A model generated the notes under the pieces. It searched no databases and was not told the origin of the DNA. It saw only the letters and a program-made list of their open reading frames with translations. The translations under genes were made by a program, and so were the position numbers. 64,000 bases of DNA from Xaviernesmea rhizosphaerae (GTDB taxonomy: Bacteria > Pseudomonadota > Alphaproteobacteria > Rhizobiales > Rhizobiaceae), in the NCBI RefSeq assembly GCF_001938945.1, contig NZ_MKIO01000017.1, positions 84,554-148,553 on the forward strand, written 5' to 3'. Positions within the stretch are counted from its first letter, which is position 1; each line of letters begins with the position of its first letter. Positions 1 to 7,743 of the stretch are shown piece after piece.

Positions 1-589
1 GGGTCTCGGCATTCCACATGCTGGTGTCGCAGACCAGCGCATAGTCTGCTTTCAATTCTTGGGCATGGGCTTCGAGATAGGGCTTGAGCGAGGGCGAGCC
101 GGACTCTTCCTCGCCTTCGAACAGGATGGTGACGCGGCAGGGCAGGCGGCCATGCACGGCCTTCAGCGCCCGGCAGGCTTCGATGAAGGTCATCAGCTGG
201 CCTTTGTCATCGGAGGTGCCGCGGCCGGTGATGACGGTTTTGCCCGGCGCGAGCTCCTTCAGCGCCGGCTCGAAGGGCGGCGCCTCCCACAGCGCCAGCG
301 GATCCACCGGCTGCACGTCGTAATGGCCGTAGAACAGCACATGCGGCGTGGCTTCGCCGGCGCTCAGATCCTTGGCCAGCACCATGGGATGGCCGGGCGT
401 GTCGTCGAGGCGGGCGTCGAAGCCCAGCTCGCTCAGCGCCGCGACGAGCCACTCCCCGGCCTTGCGGCAATCGGCCTTGTAGGCCGGATCGGTGGAAATC
501 GAGGGGATGCGCACAAGCTCGAACAGCCGCTCGAGGCTGGCGGAAAGGCCGTCATCGGCCTGTTTCAGAACGGGAGTGAGGTCTGTCAT
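1..589 (-). CDS. M20 family metallopeptidase (dipeptidase), 3' end outside the window
   Basis: The first 196 residues of an M20/M28-fold zinc peptidase, cut by the window edge so the C-terminal dimerisation and remaining catalytic parts are not seen. The zinc-site motif YGHYDVQPVDP places H89 and D91 as ligand and catalytic residue. GRGTSDDKGQ around residue 127 gives the bridging Asp, and the run FEGEEESGSP near residues 158-164 carries the catalytic base and ligand Glu. These are family hallmarks of peptidase T/CNDP-like dipeptidases, which hydrolyse short peptides in the cytoplasm. The ATG is preceded by AAGGAG eight bases upstream, which fixes the start. Exact substrate cannot be said; a succinyl-diaminopimelate desuccinylase or another M20 amidohydrolase is less likely because the YGHYDVQP form is typical of the dipeptidase branch. 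Confidence 0.9.
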   Translation of the reverse strand, partial: MTDLTPVLKQADDGLSASLERLFELVRIPSISTDPAYKADCRKAGEWLVAALSELGFDARLDDTPGHPMVLAKDLSAGEATPHVLFYGHYDVQPVDPLALWEAPPFEPALKELAPGKTVITGRGTSDDKGQLMTFIEACRALKAVHGRLPCRVTILFEGEEESGSPSLKPYLEAHAQELKADYALVCDTSMWNAET

Positions 590-749
590 GGCGGGTCTCC
601 TTCAACGTCAGCCGCGCGGGCCTTCGGAAGGGAGGGAAGGAGCTGCGGCAAGGGTCGCTCGCAAAGCCGCCAAGTGGCAAGGCGCTGCGGACTTTGCATT
701 GGAGTACACAGACCCGCTGGTCGAGGAAACCGGTTTTGTGCCCTTGGCG

Positions 750-1181
750 CTATTTCTGCTGGCCGCGCTCGATGGCCACGCGCATATATTCAATCATCAG
801 CTCGCGCTCGAACTGGCGCAGTCCGGCAAGCTCCGCGGCATCGGCATCCTCGGCGGCCTTCTTGGCCTGTTCTTCCATGCCGCGCGCACGCTCTGTCAGA
901 AAGATCAGTTGGGCGCGGCGGTCATTGGGATGCGGCCGGCGCTCCACCAGGCCGTCTCGCTCCATGCGCGACAGGGTGTTGGCGAGTGTCGCCTGCTCCA
1001 CGTCCAGCCGGTCGACGAGCTGCTTCTGCGTCAGCCCCTCCTCGCTCCACAATTCCAGGAGGACGGGAAACTGCCCCGGCGCGAAACCAAGCGCGCGGGC
1101 GCGCTCCTGAAGGGCCCGCGCGAGGTTGCGGGCCAGGAGTCCTGCGAGATAGGTGGCGGAATGGTCGCGTCTGAATGTCAT
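750..1181 (-). CDS. MarR family winged-helix transcriptional regulator
   Basis: A 143-residue MarR-type dimeric repressor. A central winged helix is visible: the recognition region LTQKQLVDRLDVEQATLANT at about residues 50-69, followed by the wing with the family signature DRRAQLIFLTERA around residue 90. Flanking N- and C-terminal helices would form the dimer interface. MarR proteins commonly sense phenolics, oxidants or antibiotics and repress neighbouring genes; no target is obvious here because the next gene downstream is the M20 peptidase on the same strand, 160 bases away. The frame extends to 1262 but the family alignment begins at the ATG at 1181 (MTFRRDHSATY); no clear Shine-Dalgarno is seen before either start. 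Confidence 0.85.
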   Translation of the reverse strand: MTFRRDHSATYLAGLLARNLARALQERARALGFAPGQFPVLLELWSEEGLTQKQLVDRLDVEQATLANTLSRMERDGLVERRPHPNDRRAQLIFLTERARGMEEQAKKAAEDADAAELAGLRQFERELMIEYMRVAIERGQQK

Positions 1182-1823
1182 ATGATCGAATGGCCTGACG
1201 GGTCTGCCTCCTGCGAGACTGACGAGGATCGGCACGCAACACGGCAAACGGAGCCGTGTCACGGCTGCACTGCAACCGACTTTAACGGCAATTCCTTAAG
1301 CGCCCGTAGAACAGACGCTTGGAATTTTCGGAAAGGATGACGGAAAGCCTCCTTGCAATCCTCAAGCCCGGCCGATCCATAAAACCGGAAACCGCCATGG
1401 CAGAGGCGGCGCCATGGCGGTTTGGTTGGAGATGGCCGGCCCGGAGAGGGGGTAGGCACATAAGGCCATCTCGGATCCGGATCGCGGCGGGGGACGGGGC
1501 CGCGGATCGGATCGGGACGGCCTTTTCGGCTGCCGTCCACGAGTGAGATTTGCGGCTTGAATTGTGGCAATTCAAGGATTTGCGGCGGCCGGAACGATTA
1601 CAAATTCGTAAGCTTTTTGTGAGCGATCGGTGATGGACGGTCCGAATGCAGCAGCCTGCGACCGGGGCGGCCGGGTGGCGTGCCCTGTCCAGGGAAACCG
1701 GTGCGAAAGGGCTCGCGACGATCAGGGCCCGCGGCAGTGTCGGCCCAGGCCGGGCGACAGCTGCGGCGGGTCAATCAGGGGCGCCACACCATCAGTCAAG
1801 GTGGCGTGGTCGTCAAGGTCTCG
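1182..1823. other. Intergenic region between MarR gene and small membrane peptide gene
   Basis: About 640 bases with no credible coding frame on either strand. It must carry the MarR promoter on the minus strand; no convincing -35/-10 pair was found by eye. The only clear structure is the strong hairpin at 1389-1423. Short open frames here have atypical Arg/Gly/Pro-rich translations and look like GC-rich noise. Confidence 0.5.
1389..1423 (-). terminator. 13-bp perfect stem hairpin, probable terminator
   Basis: AAACCGCCATGGC at 1389-1401 pairs perfectly with GCCATGGCGGTTT at 1411-1423 around a 9-base loop. Read on the minus strand the stem ends in TTT followed shortly by GGTTTTA, so it could end the transcript of the 35-residue peptide gene before MarR. 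The T-run is short, so termination is inferred from position and stem strength. Confidence 0.5.
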
Positions 1824-1931
1824 TTACTTGCTCTTCTTGCCTTGGTCGTAGTGCCATTTGATGGCGAAGAACATGCCCGTGCCCAAGACCACGACCTTGA
1901 ACGTAATGAAGACGACAAGAAACCAGTCCAT
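1824..1931 (-). CDS. Small single-pass membrane protein (35 aa), unannotated type
   Basis: A 35-codon frame translating to a peptide that begins MDWFLVVFITFKVVVLGTG and ends WHYDQGKKSK before TAA. It has a hydrophobic span of roughly 22 residues (3-25) and a short basic tail, the classic layout of a bacterial small membrane protein such as those associated with cytochrome oxidases or transporters, tail probably cytoplasmic. Codon choice is GC3-rich like real genes in the window (GTC, TTC, AAG, GGC), which is unusual for random frames. No good Shine-Dalgarno is visible upstream, and a strong hairpin lies about 400 bases downstream on the same strand. I do not recognise a named family; the function is unknown. 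Confidence 0.55.
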   Translation of the reverse strand: MDWFLVVFITFKVVVLGTGMFFAIKWHYDQGKKSK

Positions 1932-2277
1932 GGTGTTTTGGTCATTCCGCTTGTTGATTCAGTCTTTCGATCCTGCGGAGCCCTACCGAAAAACCGGGTC
2001 CTCGGCAAATTCCGCTATGCTGTTGCAAGCAGCGTCGCCAGAAGGATTAGGGGAAGGACGAAAACAGGTCGACCCGCCAAGTCTGATGCGAAAACAGGAG
2101 CTTGCCGATCGCGCGGATGGCGATTTCAGCGGGCCGCTCCGCGCCAGGCTTGCCTGCGCGGCATTAGGACGCGGCATCCTTCTGCTGCGGGTCGCAATCA
2201 CATTCTGGCACCGGCTGGCCGGCGCGCGCATCGGGCTGACAATCCTGCACAGGCCGATGCCCTATGAGAAAATGCGT
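1932..2277. other. Intergenic region between small peptide gene and membrane protein gene
   Basis: About 345 bases with no supported gene. It holds a hairpin at 2228-2260 whose arms GCATCGG and CCGATGC match the core of the dispersed palindromic repeat described elsewhere in this window. It lies just past the stop of the membrane protein gene that ends at 2278, so it may act as its terminator. Confidence 0.4.
2228..2260. repeat. GCATCGG/CCGATGC hairpin, short RIME-like repeat
   Basis: Arms GCATCGG (2228-2234) and CCGATGC (2254-2260) enclose a 19-base loop. The arm sequence is the same as the outer arm of the larger intergenic palindromes found after polA, mutM, cpaE and add. It is probably a reduced copy. 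Confidence 0.45.
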
Positions 2278-2652
2278 TCAGCGCTTGTCGCGCGGGCCGA
2301 GATGGCCGAGCACGAGATTGATGCTGGCCATGACCAGCGTCATCAGGGTGAACAGCTCGACCAGCCGCGTGCCGTCCGTGCGCTCGAAGGGCCCGACGAA
2401 CAGCACGAAGGCGGCGATCAGCCCGGCGGTGAGAAGCTGCAGCTCGATCGTGGCGACGACGCCGCGCTTGCCGTCATTGGCTTCGGGAAACAGGTGCCGC
2501 AGGCCCCGGCTCGCCAGCAGGAAGACCGGGGCGAACAGCATCTTGTGAAAGACGGTGCTGGACGGATCGCCCATCCAGACCGACAGGAGCCCGACGAGGC
2601 AGGCAAGGCCCGCGGCGATCAGATAGTTTTCGAGAGTGTCGAACGTCTTCAT
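2278..2652 (-). CDS. Small integral membrane protein, function unknown
   Basis: A 124-residue hydrophobic protein with about four predicted membrane spans: around residues 10-26, 36-48, 70-87 and 100-116. The segments are separated by short loops containing DPSSTVFHKM and FPEANDGKRG. No catalytic motif or named domain is recognised. It begins MKTFDTLENYLIAAG and is transcribed divergently from polA, with 166 bases between the two starts that must contain both promoters. A Shine-Dalgarno is weak. Conserved rhizobial hypothetical membrane proteins of this size exist, but I cannot tie it to one. Confidence 0.7.
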   Translation of the reverse strand: MKTFDTLENYLIAAGLACLVGLLSVWMGDPSSTVFHKMLFAPVFLLASRGLRHLFPEANDGKRGVVATIELQLLTAGLIAAFVLFVGPFERTDGTRLVELFTLMTLVMASINLVLGHLGPRDKR

Positions 2653-2818
2653 GCAAACCGTCAGCTGCGGGCTTCAAGGGGAGGGCGCGCCCACCTGCCC
2701 GCCGGCGCCGCCCCTCCCGGACAGGACCGCTGCGCGAGGCGCACCATGGCGCAATTATAAGGGGCCGCGCACGGCCCTGCAATGGACCTTTGCCCGCCGC
2801 CGCGCTATCCCTTGCCCC

Positions 2819-5800
2819 ATGAAAAAAGGCGATCATCTCTTCCTCGTCGATGGCTCGGGCTTCATCTTCCGCGCCTTCCACGCCATTCCGCCCCTGACCC
2901 GCAAGTCCGACGGACTGCCGGTCAATGCGGTCTCGGGCTTCTGCAACATGCTGTGGAAGCTTCTGACCGATGCCCGGGACACCTCCGTGGGGGTCACGCC
3001 CACGCATTTCGCCGTGATCTTCGACTATTCCTCGAAGACTTTCCGCAATGCGCTCTATGACCAGTACAAGGCCAACCGCACCGCGCCGCCGGAGGATCTG
3101 GTGCCGCAGTTCGGCCTGATCCGCCATGCCACGCGCGCCTTCAACCTGCCCTGTATCGAGATGGAGGGCTTCGAGGCGGACGACCTGATCGCCACCTATG
3201 CCAGGCTTGCCGAAGAGGCGGGCGGCGATGTCACCATCGTGTCGTCCGACAAGGACCTGATGCAGCTCGTGACATCTTGCGTGTCGATGTATGACAGCAT
3301 GAAGGACAAGCAGATCGGCATTGCCGAGGTCGTCGAGAAATGGGGCGTGCCACCGGAAAAGATGGTCGACCTGCAGGCGCTGACGGGCGATTCCACCGAC
3401 AACGTGCCCGGCATTCCCGGCATCGGGCCGAAGACGGCCGCGCAGCTTCTGGCCGATTACGGCGATCTCGACACGCTCTTGGCCCGCGCCGGCGAGATCA
3501 AGCAGGCCAAGCGCCGGGAAAACATCGTCGCCAATGCCGATCTGGCGCGTCTCTCCCGTGAACTGGTACGGCTGAAGACCGATGTGCCGGTGCCGATGGC
3601 GCTGGAGGAGCTGCATCTGGAGCCGCAGGACGGGCCGAAGCTGATCGCCTTCCTCAAGGCGATGGAATTCACCACGCTGACGCGCCGCGTCGCCGCCGCC
3701 ACCGAAAGCGATGCCGAAGCCGTCGAAGCCGCAAGCGTGCCGGTGGAATGGGGTGCCGCCGCCCATGGCCCCGATTTAGACAAGGGCACTGTTACAGCGA
3801 GTGGCGATCTGGCCGCAGGCGAGCTTGCCGAAGGCGCGTCTGGCGACAGCGCCGCGGATGCCGCCGCCGTCTTTGCCGGCAAGCCGCCTGCGCCTGCCGA
3901 GACCGCCCTCACGCCGGAGAGCCTGGCCGATGAGCGCGCCAATGCCTTCGGTGCGGCGAAGATCGACCGCGCGGCCTATCGGACGCTGACCGACATCGGC
4001 GCGCTCGAAGCCTTCGTCGCCGCCGCTCGCGAGAGCGGCGTGGTCGCCTTCGACACCGAGACCAATTCGCTCGATGCCATGCGCGCCGATCTGGTGGGCT
4101 TCTCGCTTGCCTACGCCGATCTCGCCGCCGATCCCTCGGGTCTTGCGATCCGCGCGGCTTACGTGCCGCTCAGCCACAAACAGGGCCATGGCGATCTTCT
4201 GGGCGGCGGTCTCGTCGAAGGGCAGATCCCGGCGGCGCAGGCGATCGCGGCACTGAAGGGGCTGCTTGAGGACCGCACGGTTCTGAAAGTCGCCCAGAAT
4301 CTCAAATACGACTATCTCGTCATGAAGCGCGAAGGGGTGACGATCCACCCCTTCGACGACACCATGCTGATGTCCTATGTCGCCGATGCCGGCACCGGCA
4401 CGCATGGCATGGACGTTTTGTCGGAACGCTGGCTGAACCATCAGCCGATCGCCTACAAGGACGTTGCCGGCAGCGGCAAGTCCATGGTCACCTTCGATCA
4501 TGTGCCGATCGACCGCGCCACCGCCTATGCGGCGGAAGATGCGGATGTGACGCTCAGGCTCTGGTTCGTCCTGAAGGCGCGGCTCGCCGCCAAGCGGCTC
4601 AACACCGTCTATGAGCGGCTGGAGCGGCCGCTGGTGCCGGTTCTGGCCAACATGGAGGCGCGCGGCATCTCGATCGACCGGCAGATCCTGTCGCGCCTGT
4701 CGGGCGAGCTGGCGCAGAAGGCGGCCGCCATCGAGCATGAGATCTATGCGCTGGCCGGCGAGAGCTTCAACATCGGCTCGCCCAAGCAGCTCGGCGACAT
4801 TCTCTTCGGCCGCATGGGCTTGCCCGGCGCCTCCAAGACCCGCACGGGGCAATGGTCCACCTCGGCCCAGGTGCTGGAGGATCTGGCGGCGGCCGGCCAC
4901 GAGCTGCCGCGCAAGATCGTCGACTGGCGCCAGCTGACCAAGCTGAAATCCACCTATACCGATGCGCTGCCGGGCTTCGTCCATCCGCAGACGCACCGGG
5001 TGCACACCTCCTTCGCGCTCGCCGCCACCACCACGGGCCGGCTCTCCTCCTCCGAGCCGAACCTGCAGAACATTCCGATCCGCACCGCCGAAGGCCGCAA
5101 GATCCGCACCGCCTTCGTCGCGACACAGGGCCACAAGCTGATCTCGGCCGACTACAGCCAGATCGAGCTGCGCGTGCTCGCCCATGTCGCCGAGATCCCG
5201 CAGCTGCGCCAGGCCTTTGCCGACGGCATCGACATTCATGCCATGACCGCGTCGGAAATGTTCGGCGTGCCGGTTGAGGGTATGCCGGGCGAAATCCGCC
5301 GCCGGGCCAAGGCCATCAATTTCGGTATCATCTACGGCATCTCCGCCTTCGGCCTTGCCAACCAGCTGTCGATCGAGCGGAGCGAGGCGGGCGATTACAT
5401 CAAGCGCTATTTCGAGCGCTTCCCCGGCATTCGCGACTATATGGAGGCGACCAAGGCCTTTGCCCGCGAGCACGGCTATGTCGAAACTATCTTCGGCCGG
5501 CGGGCGCATTATCCCGAGATCCGCTCCTCCAACCCTTCCATGCGCGCCTTCAACGAGCGCGCGGCGATCAACGCGCCGATCCAGGGCTCGGCCGCCGACA
5601 TCATCCGCCGGGCCATGGTGCGCATGGAACCGGCGCTGGCCGAGGCCGGCTTCGACCAGCGGGTGCGCATGCTCCTTCAGGTGCATGACGAACTGATCTT
5701 CGAGGTCGAGGACGAGGATGTCGCTCGCGCCATTCCGCTGATCACGGGAATCATGGAGGAGGCCGCCCTGCCGGCGCTTGAATTGCGCGTGCCGCTGAAG

Positions 5801-5842
5801 GTGGACGCGCGCGCCGCCCAGAACTGGGACGAGGCGCATTAG
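2819..5842 (+). CDS. polA: DNA polymerase I
   Basis: A 1007-residue family A polymerase that fills gaps and removes RNA primers in replication and repair. The 5'-3' exonuclease domain begins at once (DHLFLVDGSGFIFRAFHA) and includes the helix-hairpin-helix GIPGIGPKTAAQLL near residue 200. A low-complexity Ala-rich linker follows. The 3'-5' proofreading domain has the intact exo I motif FDTETNSLD near residue 411, so proofreading is probably active. The polymerase domain shows motif A SADYSQIELR (about 775), motif B RRRAKAINFGIIYG (about 827-840) and motif C LLQVHDELIFEVE (about 955). The ATG at 2819 is chosen because family homology starts there; the open frame upstream is Pro/Arg-rich noise. 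The stop codon TAG directly abuts a palindromic repeat. Confidence 0.97.
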   Translation: MKKGDHLFLVDGSGFIFRAFHAIPPLTRKSDGLPVNAVSGFCNMLWKLLTDARDTSVGVTPTHFAVIFDYSSKTFRNALYDQYKANRTAPPEDLVPQFGLIRHATRAFNLPCIEMEGFEADDLIATYARLAEEAGGDVTIVSSDKDLMQLVTSCVSMYDSMKDKQIGIAEVVEKWGVPPEKMVDLQALTGDSTDNVPGIPGIGPKTAAQLLADYGDLDTLLARAGEIKQAKRRENIVANADLARLSRELVRLKTDVPVPMALEELHLEPQDGPKLIAFLKAMEFTTLTRRVAAATESDAEAVEAASVPVEWGAAAHGPDLDKGTVTASGDLAAGELAEGASGDSAADAAAVFAGKPPAPAETALTPESLADERANAFGAAKIDRAAYRTLTDIGALEAFVAAARESGVVAFDTETNSLDAMRADLVGFSLAYADLAADPSGLAIRAAYVPLSHKQGHGDLLGGGLVEGQIPAAQAIAALKGLLEDRTVLKVAQNLKYDYLVMKREGVTIHPFDDTMLMSYVADAGTGTHGMDVLSERWLNHQPIAYKDVAGSGKSMVTFDHVPIDRATAYAAEDADVTLRLWFVLKARLAAKRLNTVYERLERPLVPVLANMEARGISIDRQILSRLSGELAQKAAAIEHEIYALAGESFNIGSPKQLGDILFGRMGLPGASKTRTGQWSTSAQVLEDLAAAGHELPRKIVDWRQLTKLKSTYTDALPGFVHPQTHRVHTSFALAATTTGRLSSSEPNLQNIPIRTAEGRKIRTAFVATQGHKLISADYSQIELRVLAHVAEIPQLRQAFADGIDIHAMTASEMFGVPVEGMPGEIRRRAKAINFGIIYGISAFGLANQLSIERSEAGDYIKRYFERFPGIRDYMEATKAFAREHGYVETIFGRRAHYPEIRSSNPSMRAFNERAAINAPIQGSAADIIRRAMVRMEPALAEAGFDQRVRMLLQVHDELIFEVEDEDVARAIPLITGIMEEAALPALELRVPLKVDARAAQNWDEAH

Positions 5843-5940
5843 AGCATCATCCGACCGCAGGGAAACGAGGACCGATCGGATCGTGCCTCGATTAAAAGGG
5901 CTGGGGGCGCTGGTCTGAGTCAATCAGATCGGCGCTCTAA
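5840..5940. repeat. RIME-like intergenic palindromic repeat after polA
   Basis: Starts within the polA stop codon (TAGAGCATC) and ends in a mirrored GCTCTAA at about 5940. The arms resemble the dispersed element whose consensus ends are CTAGAGCATCGGACCG. The interior is more diverged than in other copies. It probably also serves as the 3' end of the polA message. Confidence 0.5.
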
Positions 5941-6133
5941 GATCCAGGTCCGGGCGAAGCGGCGCCGAGGGCGCGCTGCCGCGTCCGTCGACAGGAAAGC
6001 CTTTCGCAGAACACGCACCAGAAGAGCCGCCGGAAAGGCGGCCGCAGAGGGTGTGGGGAACCAATGGGGCAAGGCAAAGCGCCGCCGTCAGGCGGTGCGC
6101 AGCCTTTCATCCCCGCCATAAAGGAGAAAGACC

Positions 6134-7114
6134 GTGACATCCTTCAGCTTTCCGGTGTTCGATCTCGGGGCCTTCGAGGCCTCCGAGGGGCCGGCGCGTG
6201 CGGCGCTCGGGGCCGAGGTCGATCGCATCTGCCGCGAGACCGGCTTCCTGGCGATCCGCAATCACGGCGTGCCGCAGGCGGTCATCGACGGCGTCTGGCA
6301 GGCGGCCAGGGCCTTCTTCGACCTGCCGCCGGAAGAGAAGCAGGCGGCACGCGCGCCTTACAAGGGCTATCCCTATGGCTATCTCGGCCCTGAACTCGAA
6401 GCGCTCGCCCGCTCGCGCGATGTCGACAGCCCGCCGGACCTGAAGGAGAGCTTCAATGGCGGCCCGCTGTCCGTACCGGAGGGCATGCGCGACGAGAAGG
6501 CCCTGTCCTTCTGCTATGCGCCGACGATCTGGCCGCAGGCGCCGGACGGCTTCGTCGCCGCCTGGACCGCCTACTACCAGGCGATGGAGGATCTGGCGGC
6601 CCGGATCATGCGGCTCTTCGCCGTCGCGCTCAACCTGCCGGAAGACTATTTCGCGCCCTTCATCGATGCGCCGATCTCGGCCCTGCGCGCGCTCAACTAT
6701 CCCGAACAGCACGTGCCGCCCCGGGAAGGACAATTGCGGGCCGGCGCCCATACCGACTATGGCAGCCTGACGATTCTGCTGCCGCAGGAAGGCTCGCGCG
6801 GGCTGGAGATCATCACGCCCGACGGGCAATGGATCGCCGTGCCGCCGGTGCGGGGCGCCTTCGTCATCAATATCGGCGATCTCATGGCCCGCTGGACCAA
6901 TGACCGCTGGGTCTCCACCCTGCACCGGGTCGTCAACCCGCCGTCGCAGGAGGGCGGCATGGACCGGCGCCAGTCGCTCGCCTTCTTCCACCAGCCAAAC
7001 TGGCCGGCGGAAATCCGGGTGCTGGATGCCTGCACGAATGGTGAGCCGGCGAAATATCCCCCGGTGCTCTCGGGCCCCTATCTGATGAGCAAGTTCACCG
7101 CGACGGCGGCTTGA
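6134..7114 (+). CDS. 2-oxoglutarate/Fe(II)-dependent oxygenase, isopenicillin N synthase-like
   Basis: A 326-residue cytosolic non-haem iron oxygenase. The N-terminal DIOX_N-like part begins FPVFDLGAFE and contains RETGFLAIRNHGVP. The double-stranded beta-helix core carries the iron triad H206 and D208 in GAHTDYGSLTILL, and H264 in STLHRVVNP. The co-substrate-binding RxS motif is R279 and S281 in RRQSLAFF. All essential residues are therefore present. Such proteins hydroxylate, desaturate or form ethylene from small molecules; the substrate is not deducible. The start is GTG at 6134, preceded by AAGGAG at 6121-6126. The gene converges on the TetR gene with only four bases between stops. A GC-rich hairpin lies in its leader around 6079-6101. 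Confidence 0.9.
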   Translation: MTSFSFPVFDLGAFEASEGPARAALGAEVDRICRETGFLAIRNHGVPQAVIDGVWQAARAFFDLPPEEKQAARAPYKGYPYGYLGPELEALARSRDVDSPPDLKESFNGGPLSVPEGMRDEKALSFCYAPTIWPQAPDGFVAAWTAYYQAMEDLAARIMRLFAVALNLPEDYFAPFIDAPISALRALNYPEQHVPPREGQLRAGAHTDYGSLTILLPQEGSRGLEIITPDGQWIAVPPVRGAFVINIGDLMARWTNDRWVSTLHRVVNPPSQEGGMDRRQSLAFFHQPNWPAEIRVLDACTNGEPAKYPPVLSGPYLMSKFTATAA

Positions 7115-7118
7115 GCCA

Positions 7119-7739
7119 TCAGGCGGCTTGCATGGCCCTGAAGCTCTGAAACAGCCGCCGGAGCGCGGCACGTCCCTCTGCCTCCAGATCGAAGTGGCGG
7201 CCGAACAGCAGCCAGTCGGTCACCAGCCCCTGCGCCATCCAGTGCAGGGTGCGGGTGGCGCAGGCGGGCGTCCACACGGGGGAAAGGAGCCCGCGCGTGT
7301 CGGCCTCGCGGAAGGCGGCTTCGAACAGGGCGTCATGCTCCTTGGCCATTTCCTGCTGCCGGGCCAGCACCGGCGCCAGTTCGCCGGAATAGTCGCAGCG
7401 CAGAAGGATGGTCAGCACCCGCTGGCGCTGGGCGTTGCCCGCCATCAGCGCGATCCAGCCGCCGACGGTCTGCTCGATCCAGGCCAGCACGTCGCAATTT
7501 TCACCGCAGCAGTCGCCATGCACCATGTCCTGCTGCGGCAGGGGCACCGTATCCGCAAGCGCCAGGAACAGGTCGCTCTTGTTGGCGAAATGCCAGTATA
7601 TCGCTCCGCGGGTGACGCCGGCGGCGCGCGCCACCTCCTCCAGCGTGGAGGTGGACACGCCCTTCTCGTAAAAGACCTGTTCGGCCGCGGCGATGATCCG
7701 CGACCGGGTCTCCTCGGCTTCGGCCTTGGTGCGCCGCAT
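7119..7739 (-). CDS. TetR/AcrR family repressor, last gene of the RND efflux operon
   Basis: A 206-residue TetR-family regulator. The N-terminal helix-turn-helix is textbook: RIIAAAEQVFYEKG, then LEEVARAAGVTRGAIYWHF at about residues 34-52, then NKSDLF. The C-terminal domain, with WIALMAGNAQRQRVL and a Cys-rich turn GDCCGENC near residue 75, would bind ligands as in AcrR/TtgR. The gene starts five bases after the stop of the RND pump on the same strand, so it is co-transcribed as the last cistron rather than divergently as for E. coli acrR. By family knowledge it should repress its own efflux operon; a dyad at 12403-12420 is a good operator candidate. Confidence 0.9.
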   Translation of the reverse strand: MRRTKAEAEETRSRIIAAAEQVFYEKGVSTSTLEEVARAAGVTRGAIYWHFANKSDLFLALADTVPLPQQDMVHGDCCGENCDVLAWIEQTVGGWIALMAGNAQRQRVLTILLRCDYSGELAPVLARQQEMAKEHDALFEAAFREADTRGLLSPVWTPACATRTLHWMAQGLVTDWLLFGRHFDLEAEGRAALRRLFQSFRAMQAA

Positions 7740-7743
7740 GGCT

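Noticed and set aside
3776..5923. 715-codon open frame antisense to polA
   Set aside because: It is the mirror of a high-GC gene, with His/Gln/Arg/Asp-rich translation and no domain; polA on the other strand is complete and certain.
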